A DNA stretch of 64,000 nt from Vibrio owensii CAIM 1854 = LMG 25443. GTDB lineage: Bacteria; Pseudomonadota; Gammaproteobacteria; Enterobacterales; Vibrionaceae. Below the pieces are notes generated by a model. That model searched no databases. It saw nothing but the letters and a program-made list of their open reading frames with translations, and had not been told where the DNA came from. A program made the position numbers and the translations under genes. Below, one piece after another: positions 16,274 through 26,326 of this stretch (position 1 is its first letter; the number at the start of each line of letters is the position of its first letter). Location: NCBI RefSeq assembly GCF_000817815.1, contig NZ_JPRD01000015.1, positions 310,001 to 374,000 on the forward strand. The letters run 5' to 3'.

Positions 16274-17452
16274 ATGGCTTTGAAAGTGCTAGACCTTTGC
16301 ACTGGACTGGGAGCATTTACAGTAGCAGGTCGCGCTGTAGGTGGGTTTGAATCAGTTTGCGGTAGTGAAATCGATAAATTCTGTTGCAAACACATGGAAC
16401 AAAACTTAAAGCTGGAGAATTCAGGTGATGTACGTTATCTAGCTACAGATGAAATACCTAATTCTACTCAAAAATACCTGGATGAAGACAAGGTGCCTGC
16501 AGAGTGGGAGTCGTTTTCACAGTTTACCATGGCGGATTTTATGGAGGGTGTTGTCCCATGGCCGAATATGGTCTGTGCCGGGTCACCTTGTCAGAATATT
16601 ACAAGTGTAAATATAAATGGTAATGCTTTAGGTATTGATGGTGAAAAATCAAAGGTAATCTACGATGTAATGAATGTGGTGGAGAACCTTGAGCCTGAGT
16701 ACGTGTTGCTAGAAAATGGCCCGCTGCTAACGAACAAAGGATTGGATGTTCTTCTTAGAAAATTCGGACTGTTGGAATACCAAGTTGAATGGAATGTAGT
16801 GAGCTGTGCTTGCTTTGGTTTCCCCCATTACCGACATAGGCTATTCATTTTTGCAGCCCGCAAGGATAGCCCGATCGCAAAAACTCATAGGTCGATTTTC
16901 AAGTTGGTAAGTGAAGATGCGTGTTATTTGCCAGGAGAGGTAGTGCCGACATTTAACATGTATACACAGGAGCAGATTGATAAACTATACCTAGAAACGC
17001 CAAGGTCAATTAAGGGACGTAGTCTAAGGATAAATGCTCTCGGAAATAGCATTGTATATCCAGTTGCAAAAAGCCATATGAGAGCTGTCAAGACGCTTCA
17101 TTTTCTTGAATGTAATAGTGACACTAAATGTGACTTCGAGGATGGTGTTGAGATTAAAGTAGGAACGAAGATTCCAGATGAAGGTTACATGATAAACGGG
17201 AAAATTTTTAAAAGACCGCGTGACTTCAGGCTTAATCCTAAAAAAACAGAGTTTGAGAACATGTCTTCAACGCTACTAAGGAAGGACGGAAACAATAATT
17301 TTAACCCATCACGACTAGAGCGACCAGGGAAGTCTGGTGGAGTGAACACCGACCTAATGAGAGCGTTCGGCTTCAATGGCGGTGGTTTTCATCCAGAATG
17401 GGCAGAAGCTTATATGGGCTACCCACAAAAATTCACAGATGTTAACCAGTAA
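16274..17452 (+). CDS. DNA (cytosine-5-)-methyltransferase, unusual motif order
   Basis: 392 aa from ATG 16274, which opens MALKVLDLCTGLG and has AGGA upstream; an earlier frame extension to 16220 lacks support. Motif I is DLCTGLGAF, motif IV is AGSPCQN with the catalytic Cys, motif VI is the altered ENG (usually ENV), and motif VIII is YRHRLFI. LGNSIVYPVAKS, which matches C-terminal motif X, comes about 120 residues before the end, while the motif IX-like AEAYMGYPQKFTD closes the protein, reversing the usual IX-X order. This suggests a permuted target-recognition region. Likely role: self-methylation against host restriction. Orphan, as no endonuclease is adjacent. Confidence 0.85.
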   Translation: MALKVLDLCTGLGAFTVAGRAVGGFESVCGSEIDKFCCKHMEQNLKLENSGDVRYLATDEIPNSTQKYLDEDKVPAEWESFSQFTMADFMEGVVPWPNMVCAGSPCQNITSVNINGNALGIDGEKSKVIYDVMNVVENLEPEYVLLENGPLLTNKGLDVLLRKFGLLEYQVEWNVVSCACFGFPHYRHRLFIFAARKDSPIAKTHRSIFKLVSEDACYLPGEVVPTFNMYTQEQIDKLYLETPRSIKGRSLRINALGNSIVYPVAKSHMRAVKTLHFLECNSDTKCDFEDGVEIKVGTKIPDEGYMINGKIFKRPRDFRLNPKKTEFENMSSTLLRKDGNNNFNPSRLERPGKSGGVNTDLMRAFGFNGGGFHPEWAEAYMGYPQKFTDVNQ

Positions 17453-17460
17453 GGGAAAAC

Positions 17461-17982
17461 ATGTCAGATAAAACAACAGTGAGACTAACTCTGATCTCAA
17501 ACGATTATGCACAACTAAAAGCACTACGCCAAGATCTATTTGAAAACCTAGAGCCAGATAGCGAGCGTGTTAAGTCAGAAGATGGTGTTGATCTAATCGA
17601 ACTAGAATATTTTGAGGTACCTGAAGCAAAGCTAGGTTGTGAGGTAAATTTGCTGAAGAGCCTTAATGGTATGAGATTACCTTATAGCATCGAGTGGGAT
17701 GCCACTAACTATATAAGTGCTGGCGAGGCGCACTATCGCAAATCAAATCGCGAAGTAAGTTCTGAATCCGTTGAACTAGAACAAGACCAGTACATCGAAA
17801 CTGATTACATAAAATTGAGTAGTGTTATCAAAACAATTTCGGATGCTAAAGAGAAGGGAGAGGAACACCTTCAAGAAACGATCGATTTAATGGTTCGAGA
17901 ATATTTGCCGCATTCATGGTTAACACAAGTAAAGCACGAACGAAACTATGGGTTTGTAGTAATGGGACATCAAGACCTCTGA
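17461..17982 (+). CDS. hypothetical protein downstream of the methyltransferase
   Basis: 173 aa, acidic, soluble. It starts 8 nt after the methyltransferase stop and so is probably co-transcribed. No catalytic motif recognised. The middle has VELEQDQYIETDYIKLS. It could be a partner of the methylase, but nothing in the sequence proves this. Confidence 0.6.
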   Translation: MSDKTTVRLTLISNDYAQLKALRQDLFENLEPDSERVKSEDGVDLIELEYFEVPEAKLGCEVNLLKSLNGMRLPYSIEWDATNYISAGEAHYRKSNREVSSESVELEQDQYIETDYIKLSSVIKTISDAKEKGEEHLQETIDLMVREYLPHSWLTQVKHERNYGFVVMGHQDL

Positions 17983-17988
17983 TCTAAT
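17979..17988. promoter_or_regulatory. recurrent YTGATCTRAT motif
   Basis: CTGATCTAAT overlaps the stop of the upstream gene and lies about 85 nt before the RecE-like gene. Confidence 0.45.
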
Positions 17989-18072
17989 CGATGCGCCAAT
18001 TGGATATTTGATGCTATAGATACAATGAGTACATCCCGAAATTGAGTTACCAAATAGTCCAGGAGTATTATC

Positions 18073-19251
18073 ATGTCAGTCGTTCTAGATAATCAGGTTG
18101 ATAGCATTCTTCAGGGGCTTATTACGCCTACGTCGAATATAAAGGGTGCGCTAAAAGATGCATTTGGAAACTTAACACGCGGTGGAACTCCTGTTTCAGC
18201 TTACGACCGTAATGGAAAAAAGAACTGGATTTCTGAAACAGGAGAATACATTCAGGGTGTTTATGTTGATATGCCAGATCACGAGTATCACGCGATTAAA
18301 GGTATGTTTAGTTCAAGCGGGATTAAAAAGTTCGCATTAGACCCACACGACGGTGAAGCATATATGGATGGTAAGAAAGAGCTTACCATCACACCACAGT
18401 TAGAGCGTTCATTTAATGCTGGTCACCTGCTCCACGGATTGTTGCTAGAACCGCATCAAAAGGACTATAACGTCATTACGGAGCGCACAGCTAAAGATAT
18501 TACGAAGTCTGGTGGGGTGGTTATTGCTGATCACTCCGAATTACAAAAATATCTAGCCGACAATGATTTACCAAAAGGGAAATCTATAGCTGATCGGGTT
18601 GCCTATGCTAAAGAATTCAACGCTAATGTAATTTATTACCCTGATTATCTTGATAAGGTATCCAGTATTAAAGGTAAACGGTATCTATGTAATGATGACT
18701 GGAAAAAGGTACATGAGTGTGCAAAAGTCGTCAAAGATTCAATCCTCTATAAGCGTAACTTTGAAAACCAAGGCTACAGTGAGCTCACAATCATTGTATT
18801 CGATACCAAGCATCAGGTATGGATAAAAGCAAGATTAGATAGGGTGACGTCTAAACGTAACCCTCAGTCTCATGAGTTGGAGAACTTTTTGTTAGATGTG
18901 AAGACTATTCATTCATTAACCGACTCACAGATTAACCGAGACCTAGAAGACAAACTTTACTCGATTCAAGGGGCTTTTTATCACTACGCAGCAAAGTTGA
19001 TAAGTTTTAAGCTTGTAGAGGACCAATTTGCTTTGCTCTTTATTGAATGGGATGAATATCAACGATACCAATTAGTTGAACTTGCTGATACTGCATGGAA
19101 AGAAAGTGTTACCTACATGCACGAGATCTACGAAGATATGGTTAAGTGGATGAAGAATAGAAAGCCAAAACCATCACTAAATGAGAGCGGAATTATGATT
19201 GCAAACCCTAAGTTCTACAAACTACAAAGACGTGTCCGAAGTGAGACTTAA
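18073..19251 (+). CDS. RecE/exonuclease VIII-like PD-(D/E)XK nuclease
   Basis: 392 aa, preceded by AGGAG. The protein has the conserved layout of the RecE C-terminal nuclease family: MFSSSGIKKFALDP and HLLHGLLLEP near 95-140, then KARLDRV and LLDVKTI (the catalytic D and DxK) near 255-280, and YSIQGAFYHYA near 300, the equivalent of the YxxQ helix. The enzyme should resect double-stranded ends to give 3' overhangs for single-strand annealing. A matching annealing protein was not found here; the SSB-like gene at 63420 could be functionally related. Known context: Red/RecET pairs on IncA/C and SXT-type elements. Confidence 0.82.
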   Translation: MSVVLDNQVDSILQGLITPTSNIKGALKDAFGNLTRGGTPVSAYDRNGKKNWISETGEYIQGVYVDMPDHEYHAIKGMFSSSGIKKFALDPHDGEAYMDGKKELTITPQLERSFNAGHLLHGLLLEPHQKDYNVITERTAKDITKSGGVVIADHSELQKYLADNDLPKGKSIADRVAYAKEFNANVIYYPDYLDKVSSIKGKRYLCNDDWKKVHECAKVVKDSILYKRNFENQGYSELTIIVFDTKHQVWIKARLDRVTSKRNPQSHELENFLLDVKTIHSLTDSQINRDLEDKLYSIQGAFYHYAAKLISFKLVEDQFALLFIEWDEYQRYQLVELADTAWKESVTYMHEIYEDMVKWMKNRKPKPSLNESGIMIANPKFYKLQRRVRSET

Positions 19252-19298
19252 AGGGTGGCACAAAAGAACCAATAAAGGTCAGTAAAAATATATCTAAA

Positions 19299-19335
19299 AA
19301 GCTCGCCAAATTCAGTTCGCGGGCTCTTCGCTTTT
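19299..19335 (+). terminator. possible weak terminator
   Basis: AGCTCGC / GCGGGCT stem with a 12-nt loop followed by an imperfect T-rich run. Downstream of the RecE-like gene. Confidence 0.4.
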
Positions 19336-19401
19336 CTAATCCCCATTTGACTGTTAGAATCTCTGTAAAACGCCTCAGTACTAAGACAAAATTATAAGAG
19401 A

Positions 19402-19929
19402 ATGACAGAGAAAATTGAGATCAAAATACTGACAGCGGACGTTGTTAGTAAAATCACGAATAGTCAGACATTTGCCGAGCGGAACCAACGCTCTGATCAT
19501 GATGCAGTAATGCACCTATGTTCGAAATATGTTGAATCATTAGCTGGTTTAAAAAAAGAATTGAAAATTGGTGGCACAGAGCTTGTATTGCTCATACAAT
19601 ACGAACTCGATGTGTTGCTAAGAGCAATTCTTCATCCATCGAACGACCTGTCAATCTCTGATGTGATAAAAATACTATCTTTAGAAGCAGCTGCTACAAG
19701 CTCAACACTGAGAACCCAGTTTAAAGATGAGTTAGAAACCTTACTTATCGAGTCATCTTGTATAGTTGAGTTACAAGGGGATGTGCTTGATAAAAGTAGG
19801 ATAACACTTTGTCAATTAGTCATGTCAGAAGGTATGCCTCCAGAGGACGCAACACCGCTATTGAAGGTCGCTGCTGCGTCTTACTTTGCGTTATACATAA
19901 TGATGCAGGAGATGTTTAAAACTAACTGA
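19402..19929 (+). CDS. hypothetical helical protein
   Basis: 175 aa, mostly helical, no signal peptide. AAGAG precedes the ATG. No recognised motif. It lies 21 nt before the DsbC-like gene and may be the first gene of a short operon leading into the transfer segment. Confidence 0.6.
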   Translation: MTEKIEIKILTADVVSKITNSQTFAERNQRSDHDAVMHLCSKYVESLAGLKKELKIGGTELVLLIQYELDVLLRAILHPSNDLSISDVIKILSLEAAATSSTLRTQFKDELETLLIESSCIVELQGDVLDKSRITLCQLVMSEGMPPEDATPLLKVAAASYFALYIMMQEMFKTN

Positions 19930-19950
19930 ACATGATAAATAGGTGAACAA

Positions 19951-20790
19951 GTGAAGCCAAGCAAAAAGCTATATTCAACGCTAGCCCTAATGGTTGGTAT
20001 GTCTCTTTCTGTCGTTTCTAATGCTCATGCTGATAATGCCCAGAATGAAATGTTAGCCAAACAACCCAAAATGCCTCAAGTCTTGATAGAAGCTCAAGAA
20101 AAAGGGTATTTTACTATAATCGACTCTACACCAGTTGATGAATACCCTGATCTAAGGGCTGTACTGACAAGGACTGCTAGTGGTCAATTCAATCTATATT
20201 GGGTTAATGAGAAGCAAAACTACGTAAATGTAGGCGCTTTAATTCAGGGTGATGGCATTAATATCGCTAATAAATACACCGAGAAACTAAAGCCATCAAT
20301 TGGTGAAGCTTTCAAAGAAATTCATAACGGCGGTTTGATTCTTGGTAATGATGTGACTACAAATGACGATGGAGTTATGTATGTGTTTGTTGAGCCACAT
20401 TGTGGGTACTGCAAGCGATTAGAACGCAATTTAGAGCCTTATATCGAGAAAGGACTGAATGTCAGGTATATACCATTATCATGGATGTCTCCAAACACTC
20501 CTGATATCATTGCAACCATTGCTAAAAGTGATGATAAAGTCGAAGCAATGTCGCAAGCTCTTAGAAGTCAATTGAAAATCACAGCGACATCTGATCAGCA
20601 GATCATGGCTGGTTTAAACAAAAACTCAAGTATCATGCGTGCGGTGGGGCTAACGGGGACTCCTGGAGTGGTCTATAAGAACGAATCTGGTAAATATACC
20701 CTAACTGGCGGCTTGGACGGAAAGAACCTTGAGAATCTAGCTAACTACCTAATGAAGCAAGACAAGATAGCAAAGGTTGAAACTCAATAA
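19951..20790 (+). CDS. dsbC: DsbC-like periplasmic disulfide isomerase
   Basis: 279 aa from GTG 19951. A signal peptide (ALMVGMSLSVVSNAHA) is followed by an N-terminal dimerisation-like part and a thioredoxin-fold domain with the active site PHCGYC near 148-153 and the cis-proline motif TGTPGVV near 236. Known role: shuffling wrong disulfides. TraN, TraU and other F-type proteins are Cys-rich, and DsbC-like proteins are regular members of F/SXT/IncA/C transfer regions, so its clients are probably the tra proteins encoded 8-14 kb downstream. Confidence 0.88.
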   Translation: MKPSKKLYSTLALMVGMSLSVVSNAHADNAQNEMLAKQPKMPQVLIEAQEKGYFTIIDSTPVDEYPDLRAVLTRTASGQFNLYWVNEKQNYVNVGALIQGDGINIANKYTEKLKPSIGEAFKEIHNGGLILGNDVTTNDDGVMYVFVEPHCGYCKRLERNLEPYIEKGLNVRYIPLSWMSPNTPDIIATIAKSDDKVEAMSQALRSQLKITATSDQQIMAGLNKNSSIMRAVGLTGTPGVVYKNESGKYTLTGGLDGKNLENLANYLMKQDKIAKVETQ

Positions 20791-20801
20791 AGGTGCTGGT
20801 A

Positions 20802-21395
20802 ATGAAAAGAACAGTATTAGCTTTGGTTGTTGGTGTTGGATTCGGATTCTCGACAGTATTTGCAGGTGAGTTTCAACTGATTGAACCCAAAAATGAAGAC
20901 CTTAACTCTTCAAAGCCAGTGATGGAGGAGCAATTCCTGGATCACAAACCGGCGATACTTGGACAAAGAGATAAGCAAACTCAGGTTAGAAATGACCTGG
21001 TTTCTTTGATTCATGGTCTTTCTGAGGGGAAGGATGAAATTAGAGAGCAGTTATTTGTCCATTCTCGTGCGCATGATCTATTTTTGACTGCTTCAAATGC
21101 TGATGATGCTTACAACGCATACTTATTGATGAGTGCTACAAAATATTGCTTAACTAGTCTAGGTCTTGGTAAGGAAGGCGCGAAGAATGTTTTGTTATTG
21201 CTCGCAAAGAAGCAAATAAATACTGAACTTAGACGACTGGCCGCGGGGCGAGCTGATAGATTACTTGCTTCTGGTGATTATCCACCATTGGCTATGTATA
21301 CCGACAACTCAAATTACTGCCAGTATACAACGCCAAAGATAACAGAAAAGTCAAGGACTACTCAGGCTGTACAGTCAGCTGCTTCTGCTGATTAA
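20802..21395 (+). CDS. exported protein of unknown function
   Basis: 197 aa from ATG 20802 (AAGG about 9 nt upstream); a GTG at 20793 is less likely. It has a signal peptide (VLALVVGVGFGFSTVFA). The mature part is helical and contains two cysteines (KYCLTS and NYCQYTT). It directly follows the DsbC-like gene and may be its substrate or a conjugation accessory factor. Family not recognised. Confidence 0.65.
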   Translation: MKRTVLALVVGVGFGFSTVFAGEFQLIEPKNEDLNSSKPVMEEQFLDHKPAILGQRDKQTQVRNDLVSLIHGLSEGKDEIREQLFVHSRAHDLFLTASNADDAYNAYLLMSATKYCLTSLGLGKEGAKNVLLLLAKKQINTELRRLAAGRADRLLASGDYPPLAMYTDNSNYCQYTTPKITEKSRTTQAVQSAASAD

Positions 21396-21405
21396 ACAAC
21401 TGCTG

Positions 21406-21750
21406 CTAATGTCGAATGACTAAAGAAGCTGATAATTCAGCCTTTGCGCCAGAAGTTTCTGATTCTAAAGTGTAATCCATCATGCCAGTAAGTAAGCGTT
21501 TACGGTTACCCAGGTAGTGAGCCCTCGAAGTTGATCTCACTACTTTTACTCCTTTGGGTAACTTATCTGACAAGTTTTTCGCAATGAACTTAGAAATGAT
21601 GTCCATTTTGTGATCTTCGCTATATTTATTCCAGTCTTCGCTCTCAATGACTTTGAAATTCATCTGCTGAATATCGAAGTCGTCATTAACTAACTGATTT
21701 TCAATAGCATTGTGAAATCCAGTAGGGAAGTAAACGGTAGCAGTGTTCAT
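21406..21750 (-). CDS. hypothetical protein
   Basis: 114 aa, opposite strand to its neighbours. Basic and acidic residues alternate, with no membrane segment. The end lies 10 nt from the end of the plus-strand gene at 21395 (convergent). No family recognised. Confidence 0.55.
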   Translation of the reverse strand: MNTATVYFPTGFHNAIENQLVNDDFDIQQMNFKVIESEDWNKYSEDHKMDIISKFIAKNLSDKLPKGVKVVRSTSRAHYLGNRKRLLTGMMDYTLESETSGAKAELSASLVIRH

Positions 21751-21917
21751 AGTGATTCCTTAATATATTCTGTTAAATATTGCTTGAACCCATTATAAGC
21801 ACTACGAATTAATTTCCTCTGATCATAGATTATTTTATAGAAAATCGTGTATTATTTGATTGGTAACCCTCCCATAACTCAACTAACTGTCAGAAATGAC
21901 AGGGAAGATGTACAAAT

Positions 21918-24900
21918 ATGGCTAAAAAGCAAGCGTTCCGCGCTAGTTCTATAGCCTGTGCAGTCACGCTCAGTTTGGCTTCAGTGCAATTAGCTAATGC
22001 GAAATCAGTGACGGTGACAGGTGAAATAGAAACAAAAGCGCCTGTGGTGGTAGCCACGATGCCAAAGACTCAGGTCGAAGCATTCGTGGAACCTGTCGAA
22101 ATAACTTTATCTGAAGGAGATAATAGCGGTTGTACCCTTACTACTAGCGAAGACGACGCAAAGTCAGCGAAAAATGATGAAGAATTAGTATGTGCTTATG
22201 ATGTGACTGCACCGTATAGCATGGTTAAGTCATCTAAAAAGGGTAATTCTCAATTTTTGCTATCTGGAATTTTGGGGAAAATAGGGGATACCTCAATTCC
22301 TGTTTCCTCTGTATTCTTTTCCGGATCAGCGAATACGCCGGTAGATATCCCCTCAGAGCCAGTTATTGTAAATGCAATTGCTCCAGTACCCTTGATAGTA
22401 AATAGTGTTGACTACCGAAGCAATTACAAAACAGGAAGTGGTGATACCTTTGAGATCAATACTCCTGATGCTGCTAAATCAGTCCGTATCGATGTAACAA
22501 CTGACCTAAAAGATTATGACAGAAAAATTGTAGCTGAAGGCATAACTGAATGTCATATTCGAACTGGTATTGATAAGTCTTGTGAGTTGGATTTATCAGA
22601 TCAGATTTTTGGTTCAGAAGACGACCGTTTCGGTGAAAAGACAATCAATCTTTACGCTGACGCAGATAACGAATACTTTTCTCAAAACAACCAAAAGGTA
22701 GTCCGTCCAATCACCATTAAATGGGATTCAAGATTGCCTGAATATTTTGGCTATGCCGATAGTTATTTAGTTCAGAATAATGACGATCAGATTGACTTGG
22801 GTGCAACTGTTGAAAAAGCCGAAAATGGTCAGATGGTTTTGGTTGTAAAAACACCGCACTACTCACGAACAGATGATTGGTGGAACCTCACAGCTAGAGC
22901 TAGAATCGTTCCTGATGAAGATGCATTTATTGAAGCTCCTGATGTGGATATAAATGGTACCAACTACAGATACTTATGGGAGACACGATCGACGCCGACA
23001 AGCTCTACCCTAAAGCCTGTTTCAACGGAGCAGGATGGCGAATACTATAAATTCTATTTTGATGCCTCTTATGAGGATGATGCAGCATATAATGTTACAT
23101 TCACAGTTTCGGATGCTTTAGATAATTCAATCACGGTTGATAAGTACATTGAAATAGAAAACGTTGGTTACGAACATTTGTTCTTCATAAATAACCGACA
23201 GTACGATGCTAACATTGCTCGGATTTTCCCAGCATACTTCCCTCAGGATGTGGACTTTGCAATATTTAGTCGATTCAGAGATCTAACTGTCAAATCTGTA
23301 AAAGTTAATGGCACTTCTGTTACTTTTGAAGATGTAAATGGTGATGGTGTACATTACCAATTAACGACATTCCCTTCAGACCTCGCGTCAAACGAAGAGG
23401 CAACAGTCGAACTAACAGTTGTTGATGATTTAGGCCAAACGCATGTTGATACTGCTAAATTTATTATGCAGCCGTTTACAGCAGAACTTCGATACGATGA
23501 AGCGTACGATGACGTTCAAGAAATGTCTGTAGATTTGCGTCAGGAAGAATCTGGTAGTGGAACTCGTGAATGCGTATTCTATAACGATGCAGAAAGTGCC
23601 GCAGATGCATCTTTTGAATACTCAACGCAGCTACATTGCTACCTTGAGTTCCTAGACCTCGATGGCTCAATGGCTCCAACAGCTCTACTAAGAAAAGTTA
23701 ACGTAGTTGGCCTTCCTGCTAAGGATAACAATAATCCTGCTTACAAGTACCGCGTTCACTTCTTGGATAAAAACGGTCTAACATCTGTAACAACGCCAAA
23801 AACGATGCAACTAACGTCGTTAGATGTACCAGAAATCGAACTATCGATTAAAAACGGCGAGATTATTGAAAACGATGCTAACCAAGCATTTGCTGTACCT
23901 GTTGCGGGCGGTAAAGTGGCCGAGGTTCGAGCATCAATGATCAATGCAGATGGAACCATTGTAGCCCAAAATCCATTTGGAGATGATATAACAGTAAATA
24001 TCACTCAGTCAGGCTACTCAACATCATATGAGCCTCGTTCGTACTTCCGAGTGTATACAAATGCCGGTAAATTGTGGGAACAGGCATACCTAACAGTTAA
24101 AGCTGGTTATCGTCATGATAGTGCTCGTGACACGACAGAACAGATCTCGATGGTTTATGTACCGAACGACACAGTGAAAGCTTATATTGATCTTTCTACT
24201 GCAACTACGGTGAATACAGAAGACTTCAAGATGCCTGTTGGTATCGGTGTAATGAATAAAGACACTGATTCCTATGTGTACGACAAAGCTACTGATGGCG
24301 AATGGATGCTTCAACTTCAAAAACGTAATGAAGCTAAAGAGTATGTAAATATTGGCAATCCCGTTAAATTGCCTGAAAGCGGTAAATACACATTTAGCGT
24401 TGATACATCAGGTCTTACAGGAAGTCAGTCATACCGGTACCGTGTTGTAGCAACGGTGATATCTGGCTACGAAGGTTACAGTAGAACGATTGAAAGTAAG
24501 GCGATGACCCTCAAAGTTCAAAAGGGTGGTGCTGTAGACTTTACGTTGGAGACTAAGGCAACTGAAGGCACAAGACCATTTACTTATAAAGGCAAGGTTA
24601 TTATGGATGCCAAAGCTGACAAAAAAGCTTGGGGTCATACTAACTGGTACATGAAAAAGGCTGACGCTCCAGATTGGACATTGCTTGAAGGGTTTAAAGG
24701 CCGTGCTATCAGCTATAAAGTAAATGACGCTGGTAATTACCTGTTCAAAGCTGAGGTAGTAAACCAATACACAGAAGCTAAATCATCAATAGTTACTGAT
24801 AATATTCTGGTTTACCAAGTGCCATCATTTGAGTTAGTAACATACTCAAATGAGTTTACGGGCCTTACTAACGTAGCCAAGGTTGTTCCAGACGATGCCT

Positions 24901-26249
24901 CTAGAGCATATGATGTTCTTTGGAGTACAGATAACTGCGAAACATTTGTCCCTGGTAATTTGACGCATGAGTTTGTTGTTAATGAAGCAAGTAAGATAAA
25001 GGTCTGTGCTAAGGTGGCTTTCTCTGGAACTGAGCAGGCTGGTGAGTCCCGTTGGGAAATGGAGCGTGAGTCGGTTCGTATTAAAGATGCGGAACCAATT
25101 GAAGTGCGTTCCTACACTGATAAAACATCTGAGGTAGGCTTTGAAACTGAACTTGTAGCGAAAATATCAGTAGATAAAGATATTCGCCATAAGTTAGCAG
25201 CGTCTTGGTATGCACCAACAGGTGACAAAATCGATACCACAGTTGTAGAAGAAAGAGATGGACGGTTCACACTAACAGCTAAATACTTGGTAACTGACGC
25301 AGATTTGGCCGCAAATAGACAAACTAAACCTTTTTTCATTAAGGGTGAATTAGTTGGAGTGCCAAATAGCGAGTCCACAACTGAAGCTGTAATGGATGTG
25401 CTTACCTATGAATTCCCAGACTGGGATATCACGGTCAAGCAAGAATATCTGTATGCCCCAACGACAGTGACTGTATACGCAAATATGGTGAAAGAGCCAG
25501 AAGTTGAAATGACGTATGCGTTTGAATGGTTGAATCGTGATGGCGTTACTTTAACAGATACGCGAAACCGCGATACCAAAGGGCGTGCTTACTATAAAGT
25601 AACCGCTTCAGGTAACAACGAATTTGCAGTTCTTATTAAAGATGAACGTGGAAACGAAAAACTATTCACTGTATACTCTGTAGCTGAAACTCCAGATCCA
25701 GCAGAAGTAAAACTTAAAGTTCGCACAAGTAATGCAACAAACAGATATCCTGTGGACATCTCTATTCGTCCGTCTGTGATATACAATCACAAGAAAGATA
25801 GTGTTAAGCAGAGCTCTTGGTTCGTGAATGGAGAAAAGATTCTAACTGGTGAAGGTAGTGAAAAACTACTTTATACAGCAACGGAAGCAGGCGATTACAC
25901 GTTTAAATTTGTTGCTGAATCCGAGCTCGGGGCAACGGATGAAATTTCGCAAACTATTACGGTAGTGCCTAACAAGCTTCCTACTTGTGAAATCACGTAC
26001 AGAGAGAGATCGAGTTCTGTCCAGTTTACTGCGGACTGTGATGACGAAGACGGCGACGTTCGAAGTTATCAAATCGAAATCCCTGAACTTGATCTATCAG
26101 GTAGCACAAGGGACTATATCCTTGATGGTGACAAGCTTACAGGTCGCACACAAGTAACGGTTAGACTCACAGCTACTGACGATTCTGATGAATCTGTAAC
26201 TGAAGAGCTAACTTACAACGTTCCTTCAAGTTTTAGTGATGCAAAATAA
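21918..26249 (+). CDS. giant exported Ig-like protein of the transfer region
   Basis: 1443 aa. A signal peptide ends at ANA near residue 30. The rest is a succession of beta-sandwich, PKD/Ig-like repeats of about 90 residues with recurring forms such as GDYTFKFVA, AGNYLFKAEV and GKYTFSVDT, and a C-terminal DCDDEDGDVRSYQI segment typical of PKD domains. Cysteines are few and there is no sortase or autotransporter signal. Large Ig-like exported proteins are known in IncH-type transfer systems, where they affect conjugation or bind surface structures. The position directly before traF supports a surface role in mating or adhesion. Confidence 0.8.
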   Translation: MAKKQAFRASSIACAVTLSLASVQLANAKSVTVTGEIETKAPVVVATMPKTQVEAFVEPVEITLSEGDNSGCTLTTSEDDAKSAKNDEELVCAYDVTAPYSMVKSSKKGNSQFLLSGILGKIGDTSIPVSSVFFSGSANTPVDIPSEPVIVNAIAPVPLIVNSVDYRSNYKTGSGDTFEINTPDAAKSVRIDVTTDLKDYDRKIVAEGITECHIRTGIDKSCELDLSDQIFGSEDDRFGEKTINLYADADNEYFSQNNQKVVRPITIKWDSRLPEYFGYADSYLVQNNDDQIDLGATVEKAENGQMVLVVKTPHYSRTDDWWNLTARARIVPDEDAFIEAPDVDINGTNYRYLWETRSTPTSSTLKPVSTEQDGEYYKFYFDASYEDDAAYNVTFTVSDALDNSITVDKYIEIENVGYEHLFFINNRQYDANIARIFPAYFPQDVDFAIFSRFRDLTVKSVKVNGTSVTFEDVNGDGVHYQLTTFPSDLASNEEATVELTVVDDLGQTHVDTAKFIMQPFTAELRYDEAYDDVQEMSVDLRQEESGSGTRECVFYNDAESAADASFEYSTQLHCYLEFLDLDGSMAPTALLRKVNVVGLPAKDNNNPAYKYRVHFLDKNGLTSVTTPKTMQLTSLDVPEIELSIKNGEIIENDANQAFAVPVAGGKVAEVRASMINADGTIVAQNPFGDDITVNITQSGYSTSYEPRSYFRVYTNAGKLWEQAYLTVKAGYRHDSARDTTEQISMVYVPNDTVKAYIDLSTATTVNTEDFKMPVGIGVMNKDTDSYVYDKATDGEWMLQLQKRNEAKEYVNIGNPVKLPESGKYTFSVDTSGLTGSQSYRYRVVATVISGYEGYSRTIESKAMTLKVQKGGAVDFTLETKATEGTRPFTYKGKVIMDAKADKKAWGHTNWYMKKADAPDWTLLEGFKGRAISYKVNDAGNYLFKAEVVNQYTEAKSSIVTDNILVYQVPSFELVTYSNEFTGLTNVAKVVPDDASRAYDVLWSTDNCETFVPGNLTHEFVVNEASKIKVCAKVAFSGTEQAGESRWEMERESVRIKDAEPIEVRSYTDKTSEVGFETELVAKISVDKDIRHKLAASWYAPTGDKIDTTVVEERDGRFTLTAKYLVTDADLAANRQTKPFFIKGELVGVPNSESTTEAVMDVLTYEFPDWDITVKQEYLYAPTTVTVYANMVKEPEVEMTYAFEWLNRDGVTLTDTRNRDTKGRAYYKVTASGNNEFAVLIKDERGNEKLFTVYSVAETPDPAEVKLKVRTSNATNRYPVDISIRPSVIYNHKKDSVKQSSWFVNGEKILTGEGSEKLLYTATEAGDYTFKFVAESELGATDEISQTITVVPNKLPTCEITYRERSSSVQFTADCDDEDGDVRSYQIEIPELDLSGSTRDYILDGDKLTGRTQVTVRLTATDDSDESVTEELTYNVPSSFSDAK

Positions 26250-26269
26250 ACTAACTGAATAGTTAGCCA

Positions 26270-26299
26270 AGGCCCTCGATTCTTCGGGGGCTTTTTTTA
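26270..26299 (+). terminator. terminator after the Ig-like gene
   Basis: GGCCCTCGA-ttct-TCGGGGGC followed by TTTTTTT, 20 nt past the stop. It separates the Ig-like gene from the tra operon, which must have another promoter or depend on readthrough. Confidence 0.85.
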
Positions 26300-26326
26300 T
26301 ACAAATTTCAAAAAAGAGAGCAGTAA

